From contig NC_079384.1 in the NCBI RefSeq assembly GCF_021018895.1, positions 7,696,140-7,760,139 of the forward strand: 64,000 nucleotides of DNA. Reading direction: 5' to 3'. The position numbers and the translations under genes were made by a program. The stretch is from Seriola aureovittata (Eukaryota; Chordata; Actinopteri; Carangiformes; Carangidae). Under the pieces are notes generated by a model that saw only the letters and a program-made list of their open reading frames with translations, was not told the DNA's origin and did not search any database. Below, piece after piece: positions 48,001 through 60,119 of this stretch (the first letter of the stretch is position 1; each line of letters begins with the position of its first letter).

Positions 48001-50500
48001 ATGAACATACATGTTGACATATGTGGAGGTAATCAGGATATAAGTCATGCTAAATGTATTCAAATGCAAATCCGGAACCGTTTACATCTAAAAATGAGTC
48101 AGTTTTTCTAACAATCAGTTTTGTCCGATGTACTTTAAGGAGTGATGACGAACTTATGATCAAATTCATAAAAAAATTAATAAAAAAAAAAAAAAAAAAA
48201 AATGAAGGAAGGAAGTTCCTAAACATGGTGGACACACTTCGTTGTAGCAGGACCTCCAGGGCATCCTGGGCATCCGGTTTCAATGCTGCCCTCTTCCCAT
48301 GACTTCTTTGACCGCATAGGTTTCTTCAGGGAGCTTCTTGTCATGGCAACGCTTACCAAAGTATTGTTCTGTTTGCAGGCTGAGTAAGAGGGAAGATGAC
48401 CTCGGAACAAAAGAGTGTATTTATTTATTTGTTTTGCGAGACAGATGAACGACGCGGTGCGGATGACACGTTCAAAGTTTTTGCAGCAGAAAGTTGGCAG
48501 GAGAAATAAATTCTGGAAACAAGTGTGCGGAGCCCCTGGTGGGTGCAAGTGACGGCATTCGTTCCTCACGTGTGTGTGTGCAGCGTTGCGGTGTCCTCAC
48601 CTCAGGCAGACACATGTGGTTTTAATCCACCACATACAGACAGACTCCTTCACTCTATCTGCATCTCTTTCTCCTCCCAAAAACCTCTCTCGTGTCTCTT
48701 CATCTATCCCATCAGTCCCGCCTTTGCTCCCATATCTACGTCTTTGACAGCAGCCTTCCTTTCTTTCACCATTGTGTATTTCTCATGTCCCTTGCCAACA
48801 TGTTTTCTACATTGTTTCACCTTTTTTGCTGAAGTCTTTCTTCCTTCTTTCCCCCACTTTGTCTCTACTGAACACATCAGCTTTCGCTATACTTGTCATC
48901 CACTCTACTCTGAAGTGTTTGAACTATTTTCCTACAGGAGCATCGCAACTGTGTCACTGCAGGATGTATTACTTCCCTCTCACATCCCACTGCTTTGAGA
49001 GAGTCATGCCAAAAACATCTCTCTTCTCCAGAGATGTGTGATTGTGTATGTGTGTGTGTGTGTGTGTGGTTGGAGTTGTTTCCTAAACCATGAGGAGTCA
49101 GAGAAACATACTGTGTGTGTTTTATAACTGTCCAGGGACTTAAAAAAAGCCAAGATCTGGAGTAGATAATCTTTTCTTTGAGGTGTGCTTGTGTGTGTGG
49201 GCAAGTGGCTAAGTAACTGTCTTTCCAAGAGACAGTTTTAAAAGCATAATTGTGTCCAAGTGTGAGGGAGACATGGCCTCTTGGTGCTGAGAGCTTTAGC
49301 ATGATAAAAGCGGATGGCTGAAAAGGAGATGTCTTTATTGACCCGTCCACCTCATGGAACTTATTTCATCCCCTGCTGGAGTCTTGAACTGCTGTTTACA
49401 GTAATGCTGGATGTTTCCACAGCTCTGAAGGAAAACAATGAAAAATCACTTAAAGTTTGTCGAGTTTGTAGAGTGGTTTCAATTTTGACAGCCGGAAGAG
49501 CGCCAATGCAAACCGTCCTCGTACCTCTTTGAAAGTTAAAGGGTGGGGGGCTGTGGTTGAGTTGGACTCTGTCGCAGAATCAACAATGGGATTGCATTAC
49601 CAAGACTATAGTAACTTTGTGAAAGCAATGAGAAATAAGATGCTTTTAAAAAAAGGTTTACCCAATTTTATGGCCTTTCTCAGAGGGATGATGGTTATTG
49701 AGAGTGATATGGAGTGAGAGTGATACGGCCAGGGTCAGACCAAGTCCTCTTGTGCACAACAAAACATCAGAGAGGCGTGCTACAATGGAAGGATCATGAT
49801 GGAGGACATTTGCTTCTAATTGACCTCCACCCTCTCGACTGGGCCCCCCACTCAGGCGTGGCCCGTTGCCCCGAGTAACCCCACGCAGCATCTCCACATC
49901 CATGAGTGGTGAATAGGCGCACTCTCACTCTCCCACCTTCCATTGACACACACAGCCATGTACCTTTGGCCTGAGAAGCAGGGGAGAGGTTGTTTTTGCT
50001 GCCTGAAATCAACCAACCATCAAACCGCTCACAGCTGGGACCCAGCACCATGACCTGGGACCAGAGCTCTGAGGAAACTTTGCTTCCTCCGGAGCGACGT
50101 CAGATAATTCAGTGGTGGTGGCAATATATGTGATGTCGAGCTTCACTAGTGGTTGCGCAAATGTGCTGAAAGGCTTCCTTTTCTTACTGGCAGAGACAGT
50201 TTAGATAACTACCCAGAAAACAAAGAGAGAGGCACATGATATGATTATAAAGTACCTGGGATTGTTGAAGTGACATGAAAAGTTAAAATTATGGTCCTAT
50301 TTTCCACAATCAGTTAACCTGATGTCAAACAACTCAGTGAAATTGGCCATTTATTTGGTTTCCAAATGAGACAGGCTACCACTTCAAAGAGATTGATTAC
50401 CGCTGCCAAGCATGCATGAAATCGCAAGACATATTTTCAGTTGCAGCTAAATTATTCCAAGCTCTGTATTTTGAAGGGTAGACCTTTGCTGATGGTTCAG
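45060..50500. other. Intergenic or deep-intronic sequence with GC-richer unique blocks
   Basis: No coding exon was recognised. Pyrimidine-rich stretches at about 45.63-45.76 kb and 47.57-47.93 kb produce long spurious ORFs. Unique blocks of above-average GC lie at about 45.76-46.03 kb and 49.73-50.1 kb. A-run at 48182-48202 and a short GT tract at about 49048-49068. Confidence 0.4.
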
Positions 50501-50510
50501 GAGTAAGGCC

Positions 50511-50515
50511 GCACG

Positions 50516-50593
<78 letters not shown>
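50511..50593. repeat. Long (CA)n microsatellite
   Basis: An almost pure CA tract of about 80 bases, led by two or three GCAC units. Confidence 0.97.
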
Positions 50594-50596
<3 letters not shown>

Positions 50597-50599
50597 CAA

Positions 50600-52600
50600 T
50601 ACAGGCAGCAACACACCTACTTGCACAAACACCTCAGCTCAGACAGCCAGACTGCCCAGACTACCCCCCCCCTTCCTCTGACTGTTTGTGTAAGCGAGGA
50701 CTCAAAGTGGAGGAGGGTGGGATGTGTGTGTGTGTCTGTGTGTGTGCGTGAGATATGGGGGGAGCAAGGAGAATAAAAAGGAGAGGAGCCGGTGATCTGA
50801 CAGCCTTTTGATGGCCGCAGGCTGGAAACAATTTTGGGGAGGGGGGGGTGAATTTAATACAAATTCCTCCCAGCGCAGCCATGTGTCCCAGTCGACCTGA
50901 GCTGCCCCAGCACACCTCTGTAGAAACTCACACCCGCCACCCTGCCTCCCCCTCCCAACCACCTCCACGCTTTCCAGCATGCTTAGCTGTCACTCACGGC
51001 CGCCTGTCACATTCTCCTCACGCTTGATGTGTCCTTGTTTGTGTGCATAAGAAATGTGATGTTTGAAGAGAGAAGTATTCTGGGAGTCAATCATCTCACG
51101 GCTGAGAGTGACAGTTGATGGCCCCGCTGGAGGAATCTAGTTTCACAGTACCTGAAACTGGTTTGTCTCAGCAGACCTCACCAATGTAGGTCTAAGAATG
51201 TAATCCTGTGGCGGCTCAGCTCCTGTCATAAGGTGCTGTGACTGATCAAATGATATATTGACTTTAAACAGAGCTCTGCTGTATGGGATTGGTTTATGGA
51301 GTAAAAATAAGACATTGTTCAGAGGGAATTATGTAAGTTGCAGTTGACGGCCTCATACTGTTTCAACCTGTCTGCCATTAGTGCATCATTTGTTCTACTT
51401 TTGATCAAATAGGTCATTTGTGGTGAGGATTAGACAAAGATTATACTTACCAATCATTGTTTCAAAGCAGCACGGCCTGCTCCAACTTCATCGTCCACTC
51501 TTCTTGTAAAGGGATACCCTACACTTTTCTGCACCATTGGCAAGCATGATTGACCACAATTAGGCCAATTACAGCCAATTTTAATGACTGGGACAAATTG
51601 ATGACAGGGTTTATGGGAGCAGCTGTCCTCATTTTCACCATATTACTCTCATCAGGCTGGACATCCCTGAATGAACTGGAGAGGCTGTTGGAAAGGTGGG
51701 GGAAGTTGCAGGGTGGAATGTACCGTACATGTGTGGAAGCGTAGGCGAGGGACTGGAGGCCTTTTTCTGTGTGAATGCAAGTGTTAGGGTGAGTGAGTGA
51801 GTGTGTGTGTGCATTTGTGTGTTCGGGTTGGTGTTGAGTCACGTCCAGGGCTGATCTGTAGTCACCGCTGAGCCAGAGCTGCAGGTGTCCCTGTGCCCCG
51901 TCGATTGCAAGCCGCCTATTTTTCCCAGGAAAATGCTTTCAACCGGAGTTGGGTTACTGCAAAGCAGCGCGGACATCTGAGAGACGCCAGGAATGTCCCT
52001 CCCCATCAAAGGGCAGCATTTGGCCATTTTTATATCTGCAATTAAAAAGGGAACAATAAGAGGGAAGAGAGGGAATGAGTGCGAGGATAGAGTGAGGAGA
52101 GAGTGAAAGAGGGTTGGAAGAGAGGGAAGAAGCAGAGAAGGAATGTCAGCACCTGCTATGGCAGCATGTGCTGCCAAAGAAAAAATGGTTGCAAAAAGAA
52201 TGATGAAGTATGATTCTGCCCCTCCCCCGTATTATTTTTAATAAACCCTTTAATAAAAGGGAATGACCTCCCTTGACCCCCTGTTTGCATCTGGTTGTAA
52301 TTGTTGGGGGAAGCACCTTGCCAAGTTCGGGGACTGAAAAGGAAGCTGGGACCTGTGAAGGTAAACTAGTCTCCTGTACATGAGCTGCTCAGTGGCCAAA
52401 ATGTTACCATCATTTGCTTTGCAGCGTCGATTTGGAGTCTAATATAGTAGATATCAGAAACAAGAAACTAAACCAACGCAAATCAACACATCTTTAGTTT
52501 GACTAGACAAATTCACAAACTGGCGAGACCAGATTACCTGCATTGCAGTGACAACCATTGCACTATAATGTATTGGTCCTCAAAGATATTTTGTCCAAAT
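50600..52600. other. Intergenic or deep-intronic sequence, no gene seen
   Basis: There are GC-richer blocks at about 50.64-51.0 kb and 51.84-52.05 kb and an AT-richer block between them. No open frame with recognisable protein similarity. Confidence 0.4.
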
Positions 52601-52611
52601 GCCTTTATCTA

Positions 52612-52846
52612 CAGTGGCCCTGAGAGCTCAATGAAGTGCAACTTAATAAAACACATGCAAAGACACAAACATGCAAAATTCAGAAAACATCTTCATCAGT
52701 TTGACAACACATGCCCTGCAAACACTCACAACACATGCAAATAACTTTTGCAGCATGTGTGTATTTGCATGTGTTTTGAGTTTTTGCAGCGTGTTTGTGT
52801 TGTGTGTTTTCTGAAGTTGCAGTGCGTTTAGCTCTCAGGGCCACCA
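52612..52846. mobile_element. Short inverted-repeat element (MITE), ~235 bp
   Basis: The left end CAGTGGCCCTGAGAGCT (52612-52628) and the right end AGCTCTCAGGGCCACCA (52830-52846) are near-perfect inverted repeats. The similarity continues inwards through (A)GTGCAACTT / AAGTTGCAGTGC and the ACACATGCAAA words, so much of the element could fold as a long hairpin. No clean target-site duplication was found. The terminal motif is one I associate with hAT-type fish MITEs, which is uncertain. Confidence 0.75.
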
Positions 52847-53009
52847 TATTTTTTCACTTTACCTCTACTCAATCAAGTCTGGATATTATTCATCAAAATA
52901 TAATTGTTTGAAGACCTAGTTTGAGTTTCCCCCTCAGACACTCTTTTTTAAAAATTCTGTACATAACTATTTCTGTCACTTGCATGGCCACTGACTTTCA
53001 CTCCATCTT

Positions 53010-53400
53010 CCATTGTGGCCATTGGAAACGGGTATCAACACAGATTTTCAACATATTTATATAAAATGTTGCATGAACTAGTTATGTTCAAGCACAACAC
53101 GCCTCTTACTGCCTCTCTCAGCTTATTGTTTTGGTTTTTGGACTGTTGGTTCATTCTTACTACTCTCATCAGCTGCAGCAGGCCGCTGTTAATAGCTGAA
53201 AAGAAGCACTGTATGCTACCTGCTGTGCACCGAACAGAGGGCACACAGTGTTAGTGACCAGCTGGTGATGTAAGTGGAGCATTTAGCAGCTAAACAGCCA
53301 CACGTAAGATAACAAGTTTTCCATATCAACGTGACAAAGCAGGTGATAACATGTCAGTGTTGTGTTCACAGCCTATTTCTGTTTCCCCAAAGTGGCCAAA
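53010..53400. mobile_element. Possible dispersed fish repeat
   Basis: Words such as CTTATTGTTTTGG-TTTTGGACTGTTGGTT, CAGCTGCAGCAGGC, GTGACCAGCTGGTGA and GAGCATTTAGCAGCTAAACAGCCA resemble a repeat found often in fish genomes as I recall it. The borders and class are not established. Confidence 0.35.
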
Positions 53401-53419
53401 AAATCAGTTATTGCAGGTT

Positions 53420-54046
53420 TAAGCTTTATCTCTTTTCTTAAGAGAGGAAAGAAAGTCAACTCACATCTTTAATGCCTACATCTCTGTAATCATTCATTTT
53501 TCAAAAGGTGAACGATGAACACTGTAAAGATGATCCAAGCCACTTGGGATTGAGGAAACACTCTTATGTTAAATTAAGTTTCATTTAAAGAAGTAGTGCA
53601 GTACTTTAAAACCTCTGTGCCTGACATATTTTTCTTGAAATATGCCTGTTTTTATGGGTCAGGAAAACAGTCCAAGGACAACCCAAAATGAGGCACACAA
53701 CGTACCTTGCACCTTGGGGTTTTGGGGCTTGTGAAAATGGGTATTCATTGCATTTGGTTTCTGTTAGGCACCTGTGCATATTGGCTTTATTTTAATCTTT
53801 CAATTTGTGAAATGTAAGCTGGACATTTTGAACAAACAACAATAAAACTGGTCTGGAGATTTCAATTTTGATCCATGAAATTAATTTTTCACTGCTGGCA
53901 GTGGACAAGTGGTGGAACTCAGTTAATCCTTTGAGCTGGGTGTGACTGCATTTGGCAAAGCTAGTCAAGTCACTTAATGGCGTTTCCTTTTTTTTCATAC
54001 TATTATAGCCTATGTCCAACTCTGTTCTTCCCTCCTGCTTTGGCTT

Positions 54047-54082
<36 letters not shown>

Positions 54083-57000
54083 ACTTGGGGAGCTTTCAGT
54101 CGGCACATTGCGTGCAACAGTGGTGCTACAGTCTTTGGAGGCACAGTTCAGGAGCAATAACATAGCTGGTGCAGTATAGAGGTGTGTAGATGTGTGTGTA
54201 CTGTATTACTGAGACAGTGGGTGCACCTGTAGTAAGCTAGAGTGGTTTCAGATCTGTCAGTCTATATACATATGTGTGCTTAAAGGACCATCTGGCAAAT
54301 GCCACTATAGGTCCAGCGGCTTGTAGCTTTGCATGTGGCACGGACTTCTATCACCAGCTCCAACAGGCAGCTGTGTTCTGGCGCCCCATAAACAGAATTC
54401 CTGCCTGATTTTACAGTTCTTTCCTTTTCCTTGTTCCCTTCTACAAAATGTGAATTAGGAGGGGTGACGTTGCCTATAGGGTTTAAGCTGGAACACATCC
54501 CGAGTCGTCCGGTGATTTGATCTGTGCCACTTTGCAAGTATAAGGGACTGACCAATAGCCAAACTGTTCGTAACCTGTCCAGTCCAGGTGACAACTGAGC
54601 TACACGTTCCAAAATCGTGAAGTAGAAATATTCCAGCTGTGGGCACACTGCTCATGAAAACATCCATGTCGTGAGAGCAGGTGGTTGAAATACAGCAACT
54701 ACTCCATTTACACTCGCTGAACCACCATCTTTATATACTGACGTGAGTTATCTGACAAGCACTACAGGTGCATGACTCACCGTTATATTTTTTCACATTT
54801 AAATGATTCCATATGAACTGAATCCATTTGGTGAACATGGGATTCAGAAGAAGGACATTGATTGGCTGGTGCCCTGCTGTGATGCTACAGAAGTGGCTTT
54901 TTATTGGAGGGTTTTTTTATTTTTTTTGGGGGGGGGGCAGGAAGTCCCTTCGGATGCTATAAAGCTAGCTCATATAAAGGGGTAATCCCCACATAATTAC
55001 AGGTGGAGTGCTCTATATACAGACTCAGACTGAGGGGGAGGCACCATTACCCAAGGTCAGCTCCCCAAACCAAACTCCCCTACCTCAAAGCATGGATGAT
55101 AAAACACTAATAGGCTGAGGCTAACAGTTTATTTCCTTACCATGGCAATAGGAACTGAGCCTCAACAGGTGGATTTTTACCAACTTTCTCTGATTAAATG
55201 CCACGTAAATAAGACAAATGTCAGGTTATTTGATTTATCCGGCAGGTTTTGGGGTTAAGAAAAGGCTGCAGTGTATGGGACATAGACTTGATGCTTGTGG
55301 TTTGACCCAGAGACTGTAGATACAGTTTCCACAGCCAGTGGTTTAACCTCTTACACTAATGGCAGTGTTTCTTCTTCACTCTCTCATCCCAGACATGCTG
55401 AAATGGTCAGGGCTAGAATTACAAACCTTCCTGCATAAACCAACACAGTTGCTTGATAATTAGAGGAAAAAATGTTACATTACTTAATAAATTAATACAT
55501 AATGTGGTTTATTTTGCCAAGTTGATCAAAATGAGAAAAAGGCCAGTTTAATTATGGACTTGAGTGTCTTGAGCAGATCATGACAGAAAAGTATAAATAA
55601 CAGAGTGAAATGGAGAGAGAAGAAAAACAGACGGGCTCTCACACACAAGGTCTATGTTTTAATTATATGGCTTCAGTGCTGCCTTGTATTAGAATTAGAC
55701 GAGGAAATGCTCTCTGCCAGGAATTTTAAGGCCACTGTTTCTACATTAACTCAAGTGAAGTAAAAATTCCTGATTGGTTAGTAGGTTAAAGGCAAAAGCA
55801 TTTTGGAAAGTAGCAGTCACTGCCATAAACTCCCTTCTTTGTTAAATAACAAAAAAATGTATGATGTATTACAGTGCAAAGCAACATTTACTGGACAGGC
55901 AGTGGATATGATTTCAAGGCTTACTGTAAAACTACAGTACGCTCTCTATTGTTCATCTACAGCAAGTTTATTGGACTTTTGAAACTTTGACTTTACTACA
56001 CCGGTGATTTATTAACAATGTTTATTCTCTCGGAACATTTTGGGTTCATAAATACCTCTGTGATAGTTCGTTTGGCATGTGTATGGATCCACTACAGAGA
56101 CTGATGAAAATTGAGGTTGTTGACACATTTAAGTTGCAACATCAACAGTTATTACATTTCTTATCTTGGTAGATGTATCCATGCATCATGTGATGGGATC
56201 TCTGCTTTTTATTTTAATGAATTAGATAAATAGTTTTCATCGGTCCCAGAGATTTCTTGTTTGTCAAACAACAGAATCATTAATTGACCGTTCTTCCTTG
56301 AATTTTCTGCTGATGAAGTGTGACTTTCTGTAGGTGGCACTCTTCTCTGTATGTGGGCTATCACCAGGCAAACTGACTGCAGAGTTCCTCTGTTTTTTCC
56401 AAAAACAAACTCTGTTGCTGTAGCCAGAAATATACAGAATACATCACATCCTGGCTGAGGATTTTTCCCTGGGAAAGATGTGCTCAACACTGATTGTTTT
56501 AGAATAAGAAGTATTAAAGCTTTAATTAACTGGCTCTACCCTGGATCAGAGTTGTGCTGCATTGGCACTACCAGGCAGAAAAAGTGATATTTTGTTATTT
56601 CAGAAATTTAGTAGATTATTACTTTAAAGGCTCCCACCCAGGCCCTGGACTCTAACCTGAATCATAGTGTTGTGAACTTTATAACATAATCCTCTCAGGG
56701 TTTTTTGGAATGGGAACTTCCCAACCACATACAGTTAAAAAGGCAACTGTAAGCCTTGATTTACTGTAAGTACTTAAAAACTATATATGAAAGGAATGAG
56801 CATATATGGGTGTGTATCTCTGCATAGAAGAAATTACATTTCTAGGACAAAGACGTGACAACATTTTCTGAACATTTATGTTCATGTTAACATTTTTAAT
56901 TTTTATTTTTTTGGATTTGTGTTTAGAAATGTTGTCATTTTTCCACAGTTTGAACACATACACGGCACATTCATAACTTTAAAACACAGTGTGATGGATG

Positions 57001-59700
57001 GTGCAAAGAGGCTTATCTCTGTCTCTGCAAGCTGATTTTCAGATGACACCGGTGCAGGCGTACGTCTGCCAAAGCAACTGCGACCATGCCTCAGAACAGT
57101 GCTGCACTATATGGCTCTATGTGCCTTTACCACTCGCATACATTTCATATAGCAGCATATTGCTGCAGGTGGAATGTCTCGCTGTGTTATCGGACAACAC
57201 CTGATACATATTTCCAAGCAGGTTTTGCTTATAATCTGATAAAGAAGTATTTTACAGGTACCTTTTCAGATGGAAACCAGCGCGATGAGTGTAAACATAG
57301 CGACTGAGTATCTGCTGCCATGAAACTTTACAGAAAAGCAAATGGAATTAATCTACTCAGTTTTGGTAAAACCATATACAATATTACTGAGCAGCAGCAT
57401 GTTCCAAATGCAAAGACAAAAAAATTGGGGGAGGAGGGTGGCAGTTGTGGGAGGATGGTATTCCCTAAAAACACTGGAGGCCAAGTGAAATTGAGCCTAA
57501 TTCCCTGGAATGCCGCTTCCGTCTGGACATGTCGATAAAAATAAAGCTTATTGTGATAGTCGGGGTTCAGCCCCCAGGTAGAGTAATGAAAAGAAAACTG
57601 GCAGAGCTCCCAATGGGAAAAGCTTACCTTCCACCCTGCTGACCATGAGCTAGATATTCATATGGACACATACCTACAGAGGGAAGTGTGTGTGTTTCTG
57701 TGTGATTAAATTGTGTGTTTGTATACATGTTTATGTGAGCGTAGGTTGTTCAGAATGTTAAGCTGTACACAAACATACACTTATCCAGTGTCAGTGGAAG
57801 GAAAAGCTATGTAGGGAAAGTGAATGAGGGGTTTGGGACCACAAACAGGTATTTAAGTGAGTGTGCAGGTGTTTGTGGTGGTGAAAGGTGACAGGGGCTG
57901 AACCACTGATGAGGAATTCTGAAGTGAAACTGGAGAGGGACTTTCCTTTAGTAACAGCACACAACAAAATGAGGAAAAAAGACAGACAGGAGAAGGCCAG
58001 AGGTCCAGTATACTGCACATGACTAGCAGGCGATGAGTTATTTGTGAAAGAGAGGGATGTGTAACAGGCAGCTAACAGTCACAAAGCCAGGCGGCAAGTC
58101 AGACAACTTTACGAGCCGGCTCAGGTGTGCCTCTCTGAAGGACCTTTACAAGCCTGAGGATGCATTTAATGAGACTGGCTGGGTCTGACTCATGCACATG
58201 CACACTTACGCATTTGCACACCAACACATGAAATAATCATATATTTTATTAGAGCTGTCAAATAATAGTTTAAACAGTCTACCAAAATAAGTTGCTACAA
58301 CAGTCGTTTTCAGCCTCTTTACAAAAAGATTGCTACGTTCACCTATGCTTAGCGCTTTCAAACTCAAGCAGCTGATGTGTGGCGTAATACTTTATTACAG
58401 CACCATGTATACGGTAGTTAAATAACCCAAATAACCTGAACTATCCTTTTAACCCAAACCTCAATCTTTTCCGAAACCTGACCAAGTAGATTTTGTGCCG
58501 AAACCTAACCAAACAGTCTCTGTCCCCCAACCATAACCACATGTTTATTATTGGTACCATGACAACGAATGTGTAGTACGCCTGCCGTGTATACGCTCCT
58601 ATGGGTCATGGCCAAGGGTTGGGAAAAAGCGTTAAGCGTGGAGGGCTTATGAGGTGTAGTGGGACAATTCTTCAAAATCAAAATGCTGCTCTCAGAAACT
58701 TTTAGTGTAATTGATTTTGTGTACCCACAAAATACAGTTTTTTTTTTTAAATATTGAAAGCAAAACTATCACCAAAATCTTCCGCTGACCTTAACATGAA
58801 AAATAATTTAGTCTAACCAAAATTAAAAATAAAGAAAACTTGGAAATAGCAGTTGATAAAACAATCTCACCCTGTTTCATTTAGTAGCTGTTTCTGGAGG
58901 TTTTCATGGTATCACATGATCTTTCTTAGCAGATAGAGTTTGCTCACTTGTGATTGAATTGTAGATGTTCAAATTTCAGTTTTTGTAAACACTTTAAGGA
59001 CTTCTCAGACTTCAAATATATTGCAGCGTTTTTGTACATTTAGAACAAAAAAAACCAGTATGAATAATAATGTTTTCCCTGCCTGTAATGGTTGATATGG
59101 AAATTTTGGGTTATGCATGAGCTTTAAAGTATATGAACTATAGCCAGATTTTCATTATGCAGCTTGCCCAAACCCTCTCCTTGCTTTCAACATCATCTAA
59201 CATTGTGCTAACATTGCCACATCATTATAGTAGCAAATCAACAGTCAGTGGCTGATGCTAAGCAGGCAGACAGGCAGACACAGGGTGTATAGGAATGCAG
59301 GCTTTCTGTATGTTTGTACTGCTGCAGCTGGGCTTGGCCACAGGTATGTATGAGGCTGTGAGGTGGAATACTGTGTATGGGCGGAGGTCCATGCCATCTG
59401 CAGCCTTACTGTAGTCCACCGTGGGAGAAAAGCTGGAGGATAGACACGGCAGCTAGCATGGTGGTAAAAGATGTCAAGACAAATAGACAGAGGAAGAGAA
59501 CGAGGGGAATCCTTGTGCTGGCCCAAGGCAAAATGGACGATGATGTGGAGGCAACTGTTGGCAGATACTCAGTAGAATTTCATACATAAATGACTGGCGT
59601 TTGATGCTGACAGTAACATCAAACTACCACCCCTGCAATTGCTGACTGAGGAAAATTAACAATGTACATTCTATGAGGTGGAGAAATTGGTAAAACTTAG
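53420..59700. other. Intergenic sequence, no gene seen
   Basis: It contains a (TC)n tract at 54051-54079, a G-run near 54925-54940, and a stretch at about 58.40-58.64 kb with AACCCAAACCTCAAT and AAACCTAACCAAAC words that may be another dispersed repeat. No exon with recognisable protein similarity was found. Confidence 0.45.
54051..54079. repeat. (TC)n microsatellite
   Basis: About fourteen TC units ending in TGTGAC. Confidence 0.95.
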
Positions 59701-59704
59701 TTCT

Positions 59705-60115
59705 TTAACAAGCTATTTGTAAGTTTTGCTTTTGCAACGTAGGCAATGTTAGCATTTACGAGTCTTGCCAAGAGCTTCAGCCATCGTTGCATTTACACTA
59801 TAAGAGGTTATAATATGCCATTGGAACAGCGCTACTTCTTCACAGCAAACCTGATGCTACAGTGACTCCGTATTGGAAAGCGACTAAACAGGCTGACCAG
59901 GCCGGAGCAAGCTGGTTAGCATGGCAACTTCAAGAAAAAAAGTGATAGAAATAGAAACAACAGGGTTTACTTTTCACCACTGGAGACAGCTCTTGGTGAG
60001 CAAAGGAATTAAGTTTGATACTGAACTCACAACATTTCCTCTAGACTAGTAAACAGCTGTTGATGCTAACACTGGCTATGTAGCAATTGCAAAACTTACG
60101 AATAGCTCCTTTTAA
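59705..60115. mobile_element. TTAA-flanked MITE, copy 2 (~0.4 kb), inverted relative to copy 1
   Basis: It is bordered by TTAA at 59705-59708 and 60112-60115. The left end reads AACAAGCTATTTGTAAGTTTTG, and the reverse complement of the right end reads AAAAGGAGCTATTCGTAAGTTTTG. The reverse complement of the interior matches copy 1 (33609-34015) in order: TTGC-ATTGCTAC, AACAGCTGTTTACT, AGTTCAG-ATCA-ACTTAATT and GTCTCCAG-G-TGAAAAG. Length is 411 against 407 bases. It has no coding capacity. Confidence 0.75.
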
Positions 60116-60119
60116 CTAA

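Noticed and set aside
48525..49350. Two overlapping 157-codon ORFs on opposite strands
   Set aside because: Both come from pyrimidine-rich and GT-repeat sequence and have no recognisable similarity or splice structure.
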